Positions 43,606 through 51,982 of a stretch of DNA of 64,000 nucleotides are shown here, piece by piece. The stretch spans positions 186,001 to 250,000 of the forward strand of contig NZ_QTUA01000001.1 of NCBI RefSeq assembly GCF_003386865.1, given 5' to 3'. This stretch comes from Calidifontibacter indicus (GTDB lineage: Bacteria; Actinomycetota; Actinomycetes; Actinomycetales; Dermatophilaceae). Each line of letters starts with the position of its first letter. Within the stretch, counting starts at the first letter, position 1. The position numbers and the translations under genes are program-made. The notes below the pieces were generated by a model. The model was not told the DNA's origin. It saw only the letters and a program-made list of their open reading frames with translations, and searched no databases.

Positions 43606-45534
43606 ATGAGTTCTGCCTACCCGTACGCCCCGGCCACCACCGTCCGACTCACGGTGGGTCAAGCGGTGGTGCGTTTCCTCACGGCACAACACTCCGAACG
43701 CGACGGTGACGAGCGCCGCCTGATCGCCGGAATGTTCGGCATCTTCGGCCACGGCAACGTTGCCGGCATCGGGCAGGCGCTGCTGGAGAACGCGGTGGCC
43801 GCCGAGGCCGACCCCGAGGTCGCGGCGATGCCGTACTGGTTGATGCGCAACGAACAGGGCGGCGTGCACGCCGCGTCGGGCTTCGCCAAGGAGACCCGCC
43901 GCCGCCAGACGCTCGCTGTGACCACGTCGATCGGCCCGGGCGCCACCAACATGGTCACCGGTGCGGCCCTCGCCACCACCAACCGGTTGCCGGTGCTGCT
44001 GCTGCCGTCCGACCAGTTCGCCACCCGCTACCCCGACCCGGTGCTGCAGCAACTGGAAGACCCGCGCAGCCTCGACGTGTCGGTCAACGACGCGTTCAAG
44101 CCGGTGTCGCGGTTCTGGGACCGCATCAACCGCCCCGAGCAACTCGTCCCGAGCCTGCTGAACGCGATGCGGGTGCTGACCGATCCGGCCGAGACCGGGG
44201 CGGTGACGATCTGCCTGCCCCAGGACGTGCAGGCGGAGGCGTACGACTGGCCGGTGGAGTTCTTCGACAAGCGGGTCTGGCACATCGGCCGGCCGCAGGC
44301 CGACCCGGCAGCCCTGGCCCGGGCGGTCGAGGCGATCCGGACGGCGCGGCGGCCCCTGCTGATCGCCGGCGGCGGGGTGATCTATGCCGACGGCGCGCAG
44401 GTGCTGCGTGAGTTCGCCACCGCCACCGGCATCCCGGTGGCCGACACCCAGTCGGGCAAGGGCGCGATCAACTTCGACCACGAAAGCTCCGTCGGGGGCG
44501 TCGGAGCCACCGGCAATTCGGCAGCCAATCGCCTTGCCGCCCAAGCCGATCTGATCATCGGGGTGGGCACCAGATACGCCGACTTCACGACCGCTTCGCA
44601 CACCGCCTTCGCGCGACCCGACGTGCGTTTCGTCAACGTCAACGTGCAGGCCTTCGACGCCGCGAAGCTGTCGGCGACGATGGTCGTCGGCGACGCCCGC
44701 GACACCCTCGATGCGCTGCGTGCGGGCCTCGCGGGGTGGCGCACCGACGACGGCTACCGCGCCGAGGTCGCCCGGCTGCGGCAGGAGTGGGACGCCGTCG
44801 TCGAGCAGTGCTACCACCGCGACCACTCCCCCCTGCCGGCCCAGACCGAGGTGTTCGGGGCGCTCAACGAAGCGCTGGCCGAGCGCGACGTCATCATCAA
44901 CGCGGCCGGTTCGATGCCGGGCGACCTGCAGTGCCTCTGGCGGGCGTCGTCGCCCGACCAGTACCACCTCGAATACGCCTATTCCACAATGGGTTACGAG
45001 ATTCCCGCGGCGCTCGGGGTGCGCCTGGCGATGGGGCCGGACGACGACCGCAACGTCGTCACGGTGGTCGGCGACGGGTCGTACCAGATGCTGCCGATGG
45101 AGCTGGCGACCATCGCCGCCGAGGGCCTGAAGGTCATCGTCGTGCTGCTGCAGAACCACGGATTCGCCTCGATCGGGGCGCTGTCGGAGTCGGTGGGCTC
45201 ACAACGGTTCGGCACGAAGTACCGCATGCGCAACGACTCCACCGGGCGCCTCGACGGTGCTCAGGTGCCGCTCGACCTCGCGGCCAACGCCGAGTCGTGG
45301 GGGCTGAAGGTGTTGCGCTGCAACGGAATCGCCGACTTCCGCAGCCACCTGCGCACCGCACTCGACGGCGACGAGGCCGTCGTGCTCTACATCGAGACCG
45401 ACCTGCTCGGCCCCAACCCGCCGGGTTCGTCGTGGTGGGACGTGCCCGTTGCCGAGGTCTCAGCGCTGGAGTCGACGCAGGCCGCCCGCGCCGCCTACGA
45501 GCAGGGCAAGCGTGCCCAGCGACACCACCTGTAG
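43606..45534 (+). CDS. iolD: 3D-(3,5/4)-trihydroxycyclohexane-1,2-dione hydrolase
   Basis: 642 residues. It is a thiamine-diphosphate enzyme with an N-terminal Pyr domain (VRFLTAQHSERDGDERRLIA, GMFGIFGHGNVAGIGQAL), a central domain, and a C-terminal PP domain with the ThDP motif VVGDGSYQMLPMELATIAAE and HGFASIGALSESVG. It hydrolytically cleaves the ring of the inositol-derived diketone to 5-deoxy-glucuronate. The length and motifs match IolD closely. It stands alone on the plus strand, its operator lies at 43531-43544, and its stop is 4 bp from that of the convergent regulator gene. Confidence 0.93.
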   Translation: MSSAYPYAPATTVRLTVGQAVVRFLTAQHSERDGDERRLIAGMFGIFGHGNVAGIGQALLENAVAAEADPEVAAMPYWLMRNEQGGVHAASGFAKETRRRQTLAVTTSIGPGATNMVTGAALATTNRLPVLLLPSDQFATRYPDPVLQQLEDPRSLDVSVNDAFKPVSRFWDRINRPEQLVPSLLNAMRVLTDPAETGAVTICLPQDVQAEAYDWPVEFFDKRVWHIGRPQADPAALARAVEAIRTARRPLLIAGGGVIYADGAQVLREFATATGIPVADTQSGKGAINFDHESSVGGVGATGNSAANRLAAQADLIIGVGTRYADFTTASHTAFARPDVRFVNVNVQAFDAAKLSATMVVGDARDTLDALRAGLAGWRTDDGYRAEVARLRQEWDAVVEQCYHRDHSPLPAQTEVFGALNEALAERDVIINAAGSMPGDLQCLWRASSPDQYHLEYAYSTMGYEIPAALGVRLAMGPDDDRNVVTVVGDGSYQMLPMELATIAAEGLKVIVVLLQNHGFASIGALSESVGSQRFGTKYRMRNDSTGRLDGAQVPLDLAANAESWGLKVLRCNGIADFRSHLRTALDGDEAVVLYIETDLLGPNPPGSSWWDVPVAEVSALESTQAARAAYEQGKRAQRHHL

Positions 45535-45538
45535 GGAG

Positions 45539-46279
45539 TCAGTTCTCGTGCACGGTGATGTCGATGGCGTACTGGTCGGCGCGGTAGACGTGGTCGCCGT
45601 ACTCGACCGGCTGCCCCGCCTCGTCGAACGCCCGACGGGTCATCGTCAGCAGCGGCTCGCCCTTGGCGGTGTGCAGCATCGAGCGTTCGGCAGGGGTCGG
45701 ACGCCGCGCACCGATGCGCTGCTTGGCCACCACCGGCCGCACGCCCACCTCGCGCAGCAAGGCGTACAGCCCGCGCTCGACCAATTGCGACCCGTCGAAG
45801 CGGGCCGCCTGCGGCAGCAGCCAGTTGCACAGGATCGACAGCGGCTGGTCGCCGGCGTAGCGCAGCCGGCGCACGAACACCAAGTCGGTGTTCTTCGGCA
45901 CCTCGAAGAACTCCGCCGCCACCGGCGAGTGCGCGGCCCGATCGAAGTCGAGCAGTTCGGTGCGCGGCTCCTTGCCCGAACGCACGAGGTCTTCGTAGAG
46001 GCTGGTCAGCTCGTCGCGCCGGTGGATCACCTCGCTGGCCACGGTGGTGCCGATGCCGCGGCGCCGGGTCACCAGCCCCCGCTGCACCAACTCGGCGATC
46101 GCACGGCGCACGGTCGGCCGCGACAGGTCGAGACGCTCGGCCATCGCGAGTTCGTTCTCGAAGGGATCGCCCGGCTTGAGCTTGCCGCCCTCGATGGCAG
46201 CGGTCAGCTGCTGCGCAAGTTGGTAGTAGAGCGGAATCGGACTCGTCCGATCGATCACCACCGGGACCGTCTCAGCCAT
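45539..46279 (-). CDS. GntR/HutC-family regulator of the inositol genes
   Basis: 246 residues from ATG 46279. Winged-helix GntR domain at residues 12-80 (IPLYYQLAQQLTAAIEGGKL, FENELAMAERLDLSRPTVRR) and a C-terminal UTRA effector domain from about residue 95 (VIHRRDELTSLYEDLVRSG to the end). UTRA regulators usually repress sugar-use operons and are released by a phosphorylated sugar. It sits between iolD and the divergent iolC operon, and a near-identical palindrome precedes both units, so it is probably an IolR-type repressor. The inducer may be a phosphorylated inositol intermediate; this is inferred. Confidence 0.85.
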   Translation of the reverse strand: MAETVPVVIDRTSPIPLYYQLAQQLTAAIEGGKLKPGDPFENELAMAERLDLSRPTVRRAIAELVQRGLVTRRRGIGTTVASEVIHRRDELTSLYEDLVRSGKEPRTELLDFDRAAHSPVAAEFFEVPKNTDLVFVRRLRYAGDQPLSILCNWLLPQAARFDGSQLVERGLYALLREVGVRPVVAKQRIGARRPTPAERSMLHTAKGEPLLTMTRRAFDEAGQPVEYGDHVYRADQYAIDITVHEN

Positions 46280-46317
46280 AGGCCCATCATAGACAGGGAA
46301 GGTCAACCGGAAGTAAA

Positions 46318-46331
46318 AATGTCATTACATT
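46318..46331. promoter_or_regulatory. predicted GntR operator in the gntR-iolC divergent promoter
   Basis: AATGTCATTACATT, inverted repeat AATGT-N4-ACATT, shares AATGTCANNACATT with the site upstream of iolD. A TACATT that could be the iolC -10 box (46326-46331) lies inside it, so binding would block transcription. It is in the 92-bp spacer between the two starts, one of the most A+T-rich patches in the window. Confidence 0.65.
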
Positions 46332-46371
46332 ATGGTCAGGCTTCCAGCGCCCCGTCGAACAGGCACCGCAC

Positions 46372-47373
46372 GTGAACACCGCAGCTCCCGACAGCACCCC
46401 CGACGGCACCCTCGACGGCATCCTCGATCTCGTCGCGATCGGGCGGCTTGGGGTCGACCTCTACCCGCTGACCAGTGGTGTCGGCCTGGCCGACGTCGAC
46501 ACCTTCGGCAAGTTCCTGGGCGGCAGCGCGGCCAATGTCGCGGTCGCCGCAGCCCGACACGGACGCGCGGTCGCGCTCGTCTCGCGCACCGGTGACGACC
46601 CGTTCGGCGCCTACCTGCGCCGCGAGCTCACCCGGTTCGGGGTCGACCCGGCGGCGGTGACGCCGAACCCGGAACTGAAGACGCCCATCACGTTCTGCGA
46701 GATCTTCCCGCCCGACGACTTCCCACTGTACTTCTATCGGGAGCCGATCGCGCCCGACCTGACCCTCACGCCCGAGCACGTCCCGGCGTCCGTGGTCGAT
46801 GCGCGGGTGTACTGGTCGACGGTCACCGGGCTGTCGCGCGAGCCCTCCCGCGCGGCCCACTTCCACGCCTGGGCATTGCGCGGACGCACCCCGCTCACCG
46901 TGCTCGACCTCGACTGGCGGCCGATGTTCTGGCCCTCCCCGCAGGAGGCCGGCGCGGTGATCGCCGACGCCTTGCGGCACGTCACGGTTGCGGTCGGCAA
47001 CCGGGAGGAGTGCGAGGTCGCGGTCGGCGAGACCGAACCGACCCGGGCCGCCCGCGCGCTGCTCGACCGGGGCGTCGAATTGGCCATCGTGAAGCAGGGA
47101 CCGCGAGGTGTGCTGGCGATGACCGCCGAGGAGTCGGTCGAGGTGCCACCGCTGCCGGTCGACGTCGTCAACGGGCTCGGTGCCGGCGATGCCTTCGGCG
47201 GCGCACTCGTACACGGGCTGCTCGCCGGGTGGAACCTCGAGCGGGTGTTGCGCTTCGCCAACGCCGCCGGCGCGATCGTCGCCGGACGGTTGGAATGTTC
47301 ATCGGCGATGCCGACGACCCAGGAGGTCGAGGCGGCCGTCGCCGCCGGTGCCGTGGCCAAGGAGGAACGATGA
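46372..47373 (+). CDS. iolC: 5-dehydro-2-deoxygluconokinase
   Basis: 333 residues from GTG 46372. PfkB/ribokinase fold: FLGGSAANVAVAAARHG at the N-terminal signature, RTGDDPFGAYLRRELTRFGV, and the C-terminal signature VVNGLGAGDAFGGALVHGLL with the catalytic Asp. It phosphorylates 2-deoxy-5-keto-gluconate. It is the first gene of a four-gene operon and overlaps the next start by ATGA. Confidence 0.92.
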   Translation: MNTAAPDSTPDGTLDGILDLVAIGRLGVDLYPLTSGVGLADVDTFGKFLGGSAANVAVAAARHGRAVALVSRTGDDPFGAYLRRELTRFGVDPAAVTPNPELKTPITFCEIFPPDDFPLYFYREPIAPDLTLTPEHVPASVVDARVYWSTVTGLSREPSRAAHFHAWALRGRTPLTVLDLDWRPMFWPSPQEAGAVIADALRHVTVAVGNREECEVAVGETEPTRAARALLDRGVELAIVKQGPRGVLAMTAEESVEVPPLPVDVVNGLGAGDAFGGALVHGLLAGWNLERVLRFANAAGAIVAGRLECSSAMPTTQEVEAAVAAGAVAKEER

Positions 47374-48308
47374 GCGAACCGCTGGGCGGCGACGCCGTCC
47401 GTCATCCCATTGATCTGACCGAGCTGACCCGGTTGCGATGCACCGACCCCGGCGCGGTCGACCGCGCGTGGGCGGCGCGGCGTCCGCACACCGGCGGCCG
47501 CGAGCGATTGCTGGTGGTGGCCGCCGATCATCCCGCGCGCGGCGCGCTCGGCGTGCGCTCCGACCCGATGGCCATGGCCTCGCGCGCCGACCTGCTGCGT
47601 CGGCTGGCCACGGCTCTCGCCAACCCCCGGGTCGACGGGGTGCTCGGCAGCGCCGACGTGCTGGAAGACCTACTGCTGCTCGGACTGCTCGACGACAAGT
47701 TGGTGTTCGGGTCGATGAACCGCGGCGGGCTGCAGGGCGCCGGCTTCGAGTTCGACGACCGGTTCACCGGTTACACCGCCGAGCGCATCGTCGCCGCCGG
47801 GCTCGACGGCGGCAAGACGCTCACCCGGGTGTGCCTGCAGGACGCCGGCACCGTCGCCACCCTCGAAGCCACCGCCCGGGCGGTCGACGCGCTCGCCGCC
47901 CACGACCGCATCACGATGATCGAGCCGTTCTGGTCGGAGTTCGGCGCCGACGGACGCGCCCGGAACATCCTCACCGCCGACGCCACCATCCGCTCGATGC
48001 AGGTGGCCGCCGGGCTGGGCTCGACCAGCGCCTACACCTGGCTGAAGGTGCCGGTGGTGCCGCAGATGCACCGGGTGCTGGAGTCGACGACGCTGCCGAC
48101 GCTGCTGTTGGGTGGCGATCCGGCCACCGCGCCCGAGACGACGTACGCCTCGTGGGCCGACGCGCTCACCGCGCCGTCGGCGATCGGTCTGGTGATCGGA
48201 CGCGCGCTGCTGTACCCCGGCGACGACGACGTCGCGGCAGCCGTCGAGACGGCCGCCGGCCTGGTGCACGGACCGGCCGACAAGCCCGCCGCGGGAGACG
48301 AATCGTGA
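47370..48308 (+). CDS. Cgl0158-family (beta/alpha)8 barrel protein, candidate aldolase of the iol pathway
   Basis: 312 residues; GGAGGA precedes the ATG, which overlaps the iolC stop. TIM-barrel-like blocks are VVAADHPARGALGVRSDP, LVFGSMNRGGLQGAGFEFDD, a strand ending in the candidate catalytic Lys SAYTWLKVPVVPQ and LLLGGDPATAPE. Corynebacterium carries a homologue (Cgl0158) in its iol cluster, at the place where Bacillus uses IolJ. It probably cleaves the phosphorylated 2-deoxy-5-keto-gluconate to malonic semialdehyde and dihydroxyacetone phosphate. The family call is good; the activity is inferred. Confidence 0.82.
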   Translation: MSEPLGGDAVRHPIDLTELTRLRCTDPGAVDRAWAARRPHTGGRERLLVVAADHPARGALGVRSDPMAMASRADLLRRLATALANPRVDGVLGSADVLEDLLLLGLLDDKLVFGSMNRGGLQGAGFEFDDRFTGYTAERIVAAGLDGGKTLTRVCLQDAGTVATLEATARAVDALAAHDRITMIEPFWSEFGADGRARNILTADATIRSMQVAAGLGSTSAYTWLKVPVVPQMHRVLESTTLPTLLLGGDPATAPETTYASWADALTAPSAIGLVIGRALLYPGDDDVAAAVETAAGLVHGPADKPAAGDES

Positions 48309-49240
48309 ACTGGCACAAGCCCGCCGGGTCGATCAGCAGTGCCGACTACGACGTGGTCGTCTCCCCCGGCGACCCCGACTGGGTGCACACCGGGCTACGC
48401 GTCGCCAACCTCGCCGCCGGTGAATCACGCGCGATCGAGACCGGCGACCAGGAGTTCGTGATCGTGCCCCTCGCCGGACGCCGGGTGCAGGTGTCGAGCG
48501 AACCCGACGAGGTCGAACTCGTCGGGCGAACGGACGTCTTCGCCGGGCCGACCGATGTGGCGTACGTGCCGCGCGGCCGCACGCTCACCGTGACCGCGTC
48601 CGAACCCTCCCGGGTGGCGTTCTGCTCGGCGGTCGCCGGATCGGATCAACGCTTGGCGGTCGTCACCCTCGACCGCGTGCCGGTCGAACTCCGCGGCGCC
48701 GGCAATGCCTCGCGCCAGGTGCACAACTTCGCGACTCCGGCTGTGCTGCAAGCTGATTCGATCATCTGCTGCGAGGTGCTCACCCCCGGCGGCAACTGGA
48801 GTTCCTACCCTCCGCACAAGCACGACGAGGAACGCCCCGGCGTCGAGACCGAGCTCGAAGAGATCTACTACTTCGAGGCCCGCACCGAGCCGGGCGGGCC
48901 GGCGTCGGCCCAACCGCACGGCTATCAGGCGGTGCACGGCACACCGGAGCGCCCGATCGACGTCAACGCGCGCGTGGTCAGCGGCGACGTCGTGCTCGTG
49001 CCGCACGGTTGGCATGGGCCGTCGATGGCTCCGCCGGGCTACGACCTCTACTACCTCAACGTGATGGCCGGCCCCGGACCCGAACGTGCGTGGCGTATCT
49101 GCGACGACCCCGCGCACGGCTGGGTGCGTGACACCTGGCCCGATCAACAGCTGGATCCCCGACTCCCCTTCACGGCGCGCGACCGCCCGCGCAAGGATCG
49201 CACCGACGACACCACGAACGACCCGGAGGAAGCACGATGA
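48305..49240 (+). CDS. iolB: 5-deoxy-glucuronate isomerase
   Basis: 311 residues from GTG 48305, overlapping the previous stop (GTGA). A bicupin with a metal site in SYPPHKHDEE and the following ELEEIYYFEAR, and the C-terminal VLVPHGWHGPSMAPPGYDLY. It isomerises 5-deoxy-glucuronate, the product of IolD, to the keto acid used by IolC. The tail of about 20 residues is polar and rich in Asp, Arg and Thr. It is coupled to iolA by an ATGA overlap. Confidence 0.92.
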   Translation: MNWHKPAGSISSADYDVVVSPGDPDWVHTGLRVANLAAGESRAIETGDQEFVIVPLAGRRVQVSSEPDEVELVGRTDVFAGPTDVAYVPRGRTLTVTASEPSRVAFCSAVAGSDQRLAVVTLDRVPVELRGAGNASRQVHNFATPAVLQADSIICCEVLTPGGNWSSYPPHKHDEERPGVETELEEIYYFEARTEPGGPASAQPHGYQAVHGTPERPIDVNARVVSGDVVLVPHGWHGPSMAPPGYDLYYLNVMAGPGPERAWRICDDPAHGWVRDTWPDQQLDPRLPFTARDRPRKDRTDDTTNDPEEAR

Positions 49241-50736
49241 GCACCCCCACCCGCATCACCCACCTGATCGGCCACCGCGACTACTACGGCACCGCCGACC
49301 GCACCAGCGAGGTCTACAACCCGGCCACCGGTCAGGTGACCGGCGCGCTCGACCTGGCGTCGGCGTCCGTCGTCGACGAGGTCGTCAAGCACGCATCGGC
49401 GGCCGCGAAGGAGTGGGGCGCCACCTCGCTCGCCAAGCGCACCCCGGTGCTGTTCAAGTTCCGGCAGTTGCTCGACGAGAACAAGGAACGCATCGCGGCG
49501 TTGATCACCGCCGAACACGGCAAGGTCACGTCCGACGCGCTCGGCGAGGTGACCCGAGGCCTGGAGGTGGCCGAATTCGCCTGTGGCATCCCGCAATTGC
49601 TCAAGGGCGGCTACTCGGAGAATGTTTCGACCGGGGTCGACGCCTACTCGATCCTGCAGCCGCTCGGCGTGGTGGCCGTGATCAGCCCGTTCAACTTCCC
49701 GGCGATGGTGCCGCTGTGGTTCGTGCCGATCGCCGTCGCCTGCGGCAACGCCGTCGTGATCAAGCCGTCGGAGAAAGACCCGAGCGCCACGCTCGAGGTG
49801 GCGAAGCTGTGGCAGGAGGCGGGGCTTCCGGACGGCGTGATGAACGTCGTGCACGGCGACAAGGAGGCGGTCGACGCGCTGCTCGACCACCGTGACGTCA
49901 AGGCGGTGTCGTTCGTCGGATCGACCCCGATCGCGAAGTACGTGTACGAGCGCGGTGTCGCCGCCGGCAAGCGGGTGCAGGCCCTCGGCGGCGCGAAGAA
50001 CCACATGCTGGTGCTGCCCGACGCCGACCTCGACCTCGCCGCCGACGCCGCCGTCAACGCCGGCTTCGGCTCGGCCGGTGAACGCTGCATGGCGATCTCG
50101 GTGGTGGTGGCCGTCGACAGCATCGCCGACGACCTCATCGAACAGATCAAGACCCGCATGGCCGGGCTGAAGACCGGAGACGGGTCGACCGGTTGCGACA
50201 TGGGCCCGGTCGTCACCGCCCAGGCGAAGAAGCGCATTTCCGGCTACATCGAGGCCGGGCAGCAGGCCGGCGCGACGCTCGTGGTCGACGGCCGTGAGAC
50301 CGAGTTCCACGGACCCGACGAGGGCTTCTTCGTCGGCCCGACCCTCTTCGACAATGTCGCCACCGACATGTCGATCTACACCGACGAGATCTTCGGACCG
50401 GTGCTGTCGGTGGTGCGTGTCGGCTCCTACGACGAGGGCCTCGACCTCATCAACGCCTCCGAATACGGCAACGGCACAGCGATCTTCACCAACGACGGCG
50501 GTGCCGCCCGGCGCTTCCAGAACGAGGTCGAGGTCGGCATGGTCGGCATCAACGTGCCGATCCCGGTGCCGATGGCCTACTACTCCTTCGGCGGCTGGAA
50601 GTCGTCACTGTTCGGTGACAGCCACGCCCACGGCATGGAGGGCGTGCACTTCTTCACCCGCACCAAGGCGGTCACCTCGCGCTGGCTCGACCCGAGCCAC
50701 GGTGGGCTCCACCTCGGCTTCCCGCAGAACGAGTAG
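49237..50736 (+). CDS. iolA: malonic/methylmalonic semialdehyde dehydrogenase (CoA-acylating)
   Basis: 499 residues. Aldehyde dehydrogenase family with NAD site FVGSTPIAKYVYERG, GAKNHMLVLPDAD, catalytic Cys in GSAGERCMAIS and the late EIFGPVLSVVRV. The sequence is of MmsA/IolA type, giving acetyl-CoA and CO2 from malonic semialdehyde. It is the last gene of the operon, and a hairpin containing its stop codon follows. It could also serve valine breakdown. Confidence 0.92.
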   Translation: MSTPTRITHLIGHRDYYGTADRTSEVYNPATGQVTGALDLASASVVDEVVKHASAAAKEWGATSLAKRTPVLFKFRQLLDENKERIAALITAEHGKVTSDALGEVTRGLEVAEFACGIPQLLKGGYSENVSTGVDAYSILQPLGVVAVISPFNFPAMVPLWFVPIAVACGNAVVIKPSEKDPSATLEVAKLWQEAGLPDGVMNVVHGDKEAVDALLDHRDVKAVSFVGSTPIAKYVYERGVAAGKRVQALGGAKNHMLVLPDADLDLAADAAVNAGFGSAGERCMAISVVVAVDSIADDLIEQIKTRMAGLKTGDGSTGCDMGPVVTAQAKKRISGYIEAGQQAGATLVVDGRETEFHGPDEGFFVGPTLFDNVATDMSIYTDEIFGPVLSVVRVGSYDEGLDLINASEYGNGTAIFTNDGGAARRFQNEVEVGMVGINVPIPVPMAYYSFGGWKSSLFGDSHAHGMEGVHFFTRTKAVTSRWLDPSHGGLHLGFPQNE

Positions 50737-50780
50737 TAAAGAGAAGTGGTCGCTGTAGCGACCACTTCCCGTTACTACTC
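50731..50780. terminator. two-tier palindrome containing both convergent stop codons
   Basis: The outer arms GAGTAGTAA (50731-50739) and TTACTACTC (50772-50780) are perfect. The inner arms GAAGTGGTCGC and GCGACCACTTC (50743-50753, 50758-50768) form an 11-bp stem with a 4-nt loop. The outer arms hold the Glu-stop ends of iolA and of the P1 peptidase, so it is a bidirectional terminator sharing sequence with both coding ends. Confidence 0.85.
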
Positions 50781-51785
50781 CTGTGGTGCGACGCCGTGGT
50801 GGTCGCGGTAGCTGGGCATGCCCGCTTCGGAGTCGGCCCGCCACATGGCGTGCCCGATCGCCCGGGTGACGCAGTCGGCGGCCGCCGCGAGCAGCAGGTG
50901 GAAGCCCATCGGGTCGGGTGCATCGCCGTCGCAGGTGGCCAGCGCAAACACGGTGTCGCCGTCGAACATCGTGTGCACCGGGTTGATCGCCCGCGCCATG
51001 CCGTCGTGTCCGATGCCGGCCAGCTTCTGGCACTGCGCCTTGGTGAGTGCGCGGTCGGTCGCCACCACCGCCAGCGTCGTGGCGGTGCCGATGGCGGGCT
51101 TGTCCGTCGGCACCTCGGCGGGGTGCACGGTGTCGGTCGGGAACTCGTCCGGGAGGCCGTGCCGCGCCGCGAGCAGTTGCCCGGTGACCGGATCGACGGT
51201 ACTGCCCACGGCGTTGACGACGACCAGTGCGGCAACCACGGTGCCGTCGTCGAGCACCGCGCTGGCCGAACCGATGCCGCCCTTCAGCCCGCCCGCCTTC
51301 GCCCCGGTGCCCGCCCCGACGGCGCCCTGCTCCAGCGCTCCGGCTGACGAATCGGCCACTGCCGCAATGGCTTCCGCGCCCAGTGCCGCGTCGGGCGGCG
51401 CCATCGGGTCACCGCCGCGGCCGAGGTCGAAGATCACCGCCGCCGGCACGATCGGCACCGGCACCTGCTGCCCGGCCGCCTCGACCGGCAGGCCGACACC
51501 TTCGGTCGCGAGCGCCCGCATGACGCCGTCCGCAGCCGCGAGACCGAACGCGCTGCCGCCGGTGAGCACCACCGCGTGCACCCGCTGCACCATGTTGCGC
51601 GGGTCGAGCAGGTCGGTCTCGCGGGTGCCCGGGCCGCCGCCGCGCACATCGACCCCGCCGACGGCCCCCGCATCGGGCAGCCGGACGACGGTGGTGCCGG
51701 TGAGGCTGCCGCCGCCGCGCCGGGTGGCGTGCCCGACGCGCACGCCCGCCACGTCGAGGATGCTGTTGGTCTCGCCTGCTCGCAT
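50775..51785 (-). CDS. P1 family peptidase (DmpA/NylC-like Ntn hydrolase)
   Basis: 336 residues from ATG 51785. Family motifs are VRVGHATRRGGGSLTGTTVV, RGGGPGTRETDLLDPRNMVQ, VVLTGGSAFGLAAADGVMRA, VGAGTGAKAGGLKGGIGSAS and VVNAVGSTVDPVTGQLLAAR. The last lies where autocatalytic cleavage and the new N-terminal nucleophile are expected. Members are aminopeptidases or amide hydrolases, and some act on nylon oligomers. The native substrate is unknown. Family A palindrome copy 3 begins 31 bp upstream of the start. Confidence 0.83.
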   Translation of the reverse strand: MRAGETNSILDVAGVRVGHATRRGGGSLTGTTVVRLPDAGAVGGVDVRGGGPGTRETDLLDPRNMVQRVHAVVLTGGSAFGLAAADGVMRALATEGVGLPVEAAGQQVPVPIVPAAVIFDLGRGGDPMAPPDAALGAEAIAAVADSSAGALEQGAVGAGTGAKAGGLKGGIGSASAVLDDGTVVAALVVVNAVGSTVDPVTGQLLAARHGLPDEFPTDTVHPAEVPTDKPAIGTATTLAVVATDRALTKAQCQKLAGIGHDGMARAINPVHTMFDGDTVFALATCDGDAPDPMGFHLLLAAAADCVTRAIGHAMWRADSEAGMPSYRDHHGVAPQE

Positions 51786-51816
51786 GCGACAACCGTCCCA
51801 CACGCCCGCCGACTCC

Positions 51817-51887
51817 CCCGCAAACGCTGCGCCTGCCTGCACACGCTGCAGCTGCAGCCTCTGGCGGCAACTGCAGCGTTTGCGGGG
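51817..51887. repeat. palindromic element, family A copy 3
   Basis: The outer arms CCCGCAAACGCTGC (51817-51830) and GCAGCGTTTGCGGG (51873-51886) are identical to copy 1, while the inner loop is shortened (GCTGCAGCTGCAGC core). It lies in the 197-bp spacer between the divergent P1 peptidase and GNAT genes, 31 bp upstream of the peptidase start. Confidence 0.85.
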
Positions 51888-51982
51888 ATTCGGGGGCGAC
51901 GGGGCAGGTGGGCGGGGTAATCGGGGGCGGGTTCGGGTAAATCGAGTGCGCCGCACGGGCGCAACGCGGCACGCTGGTGCGC

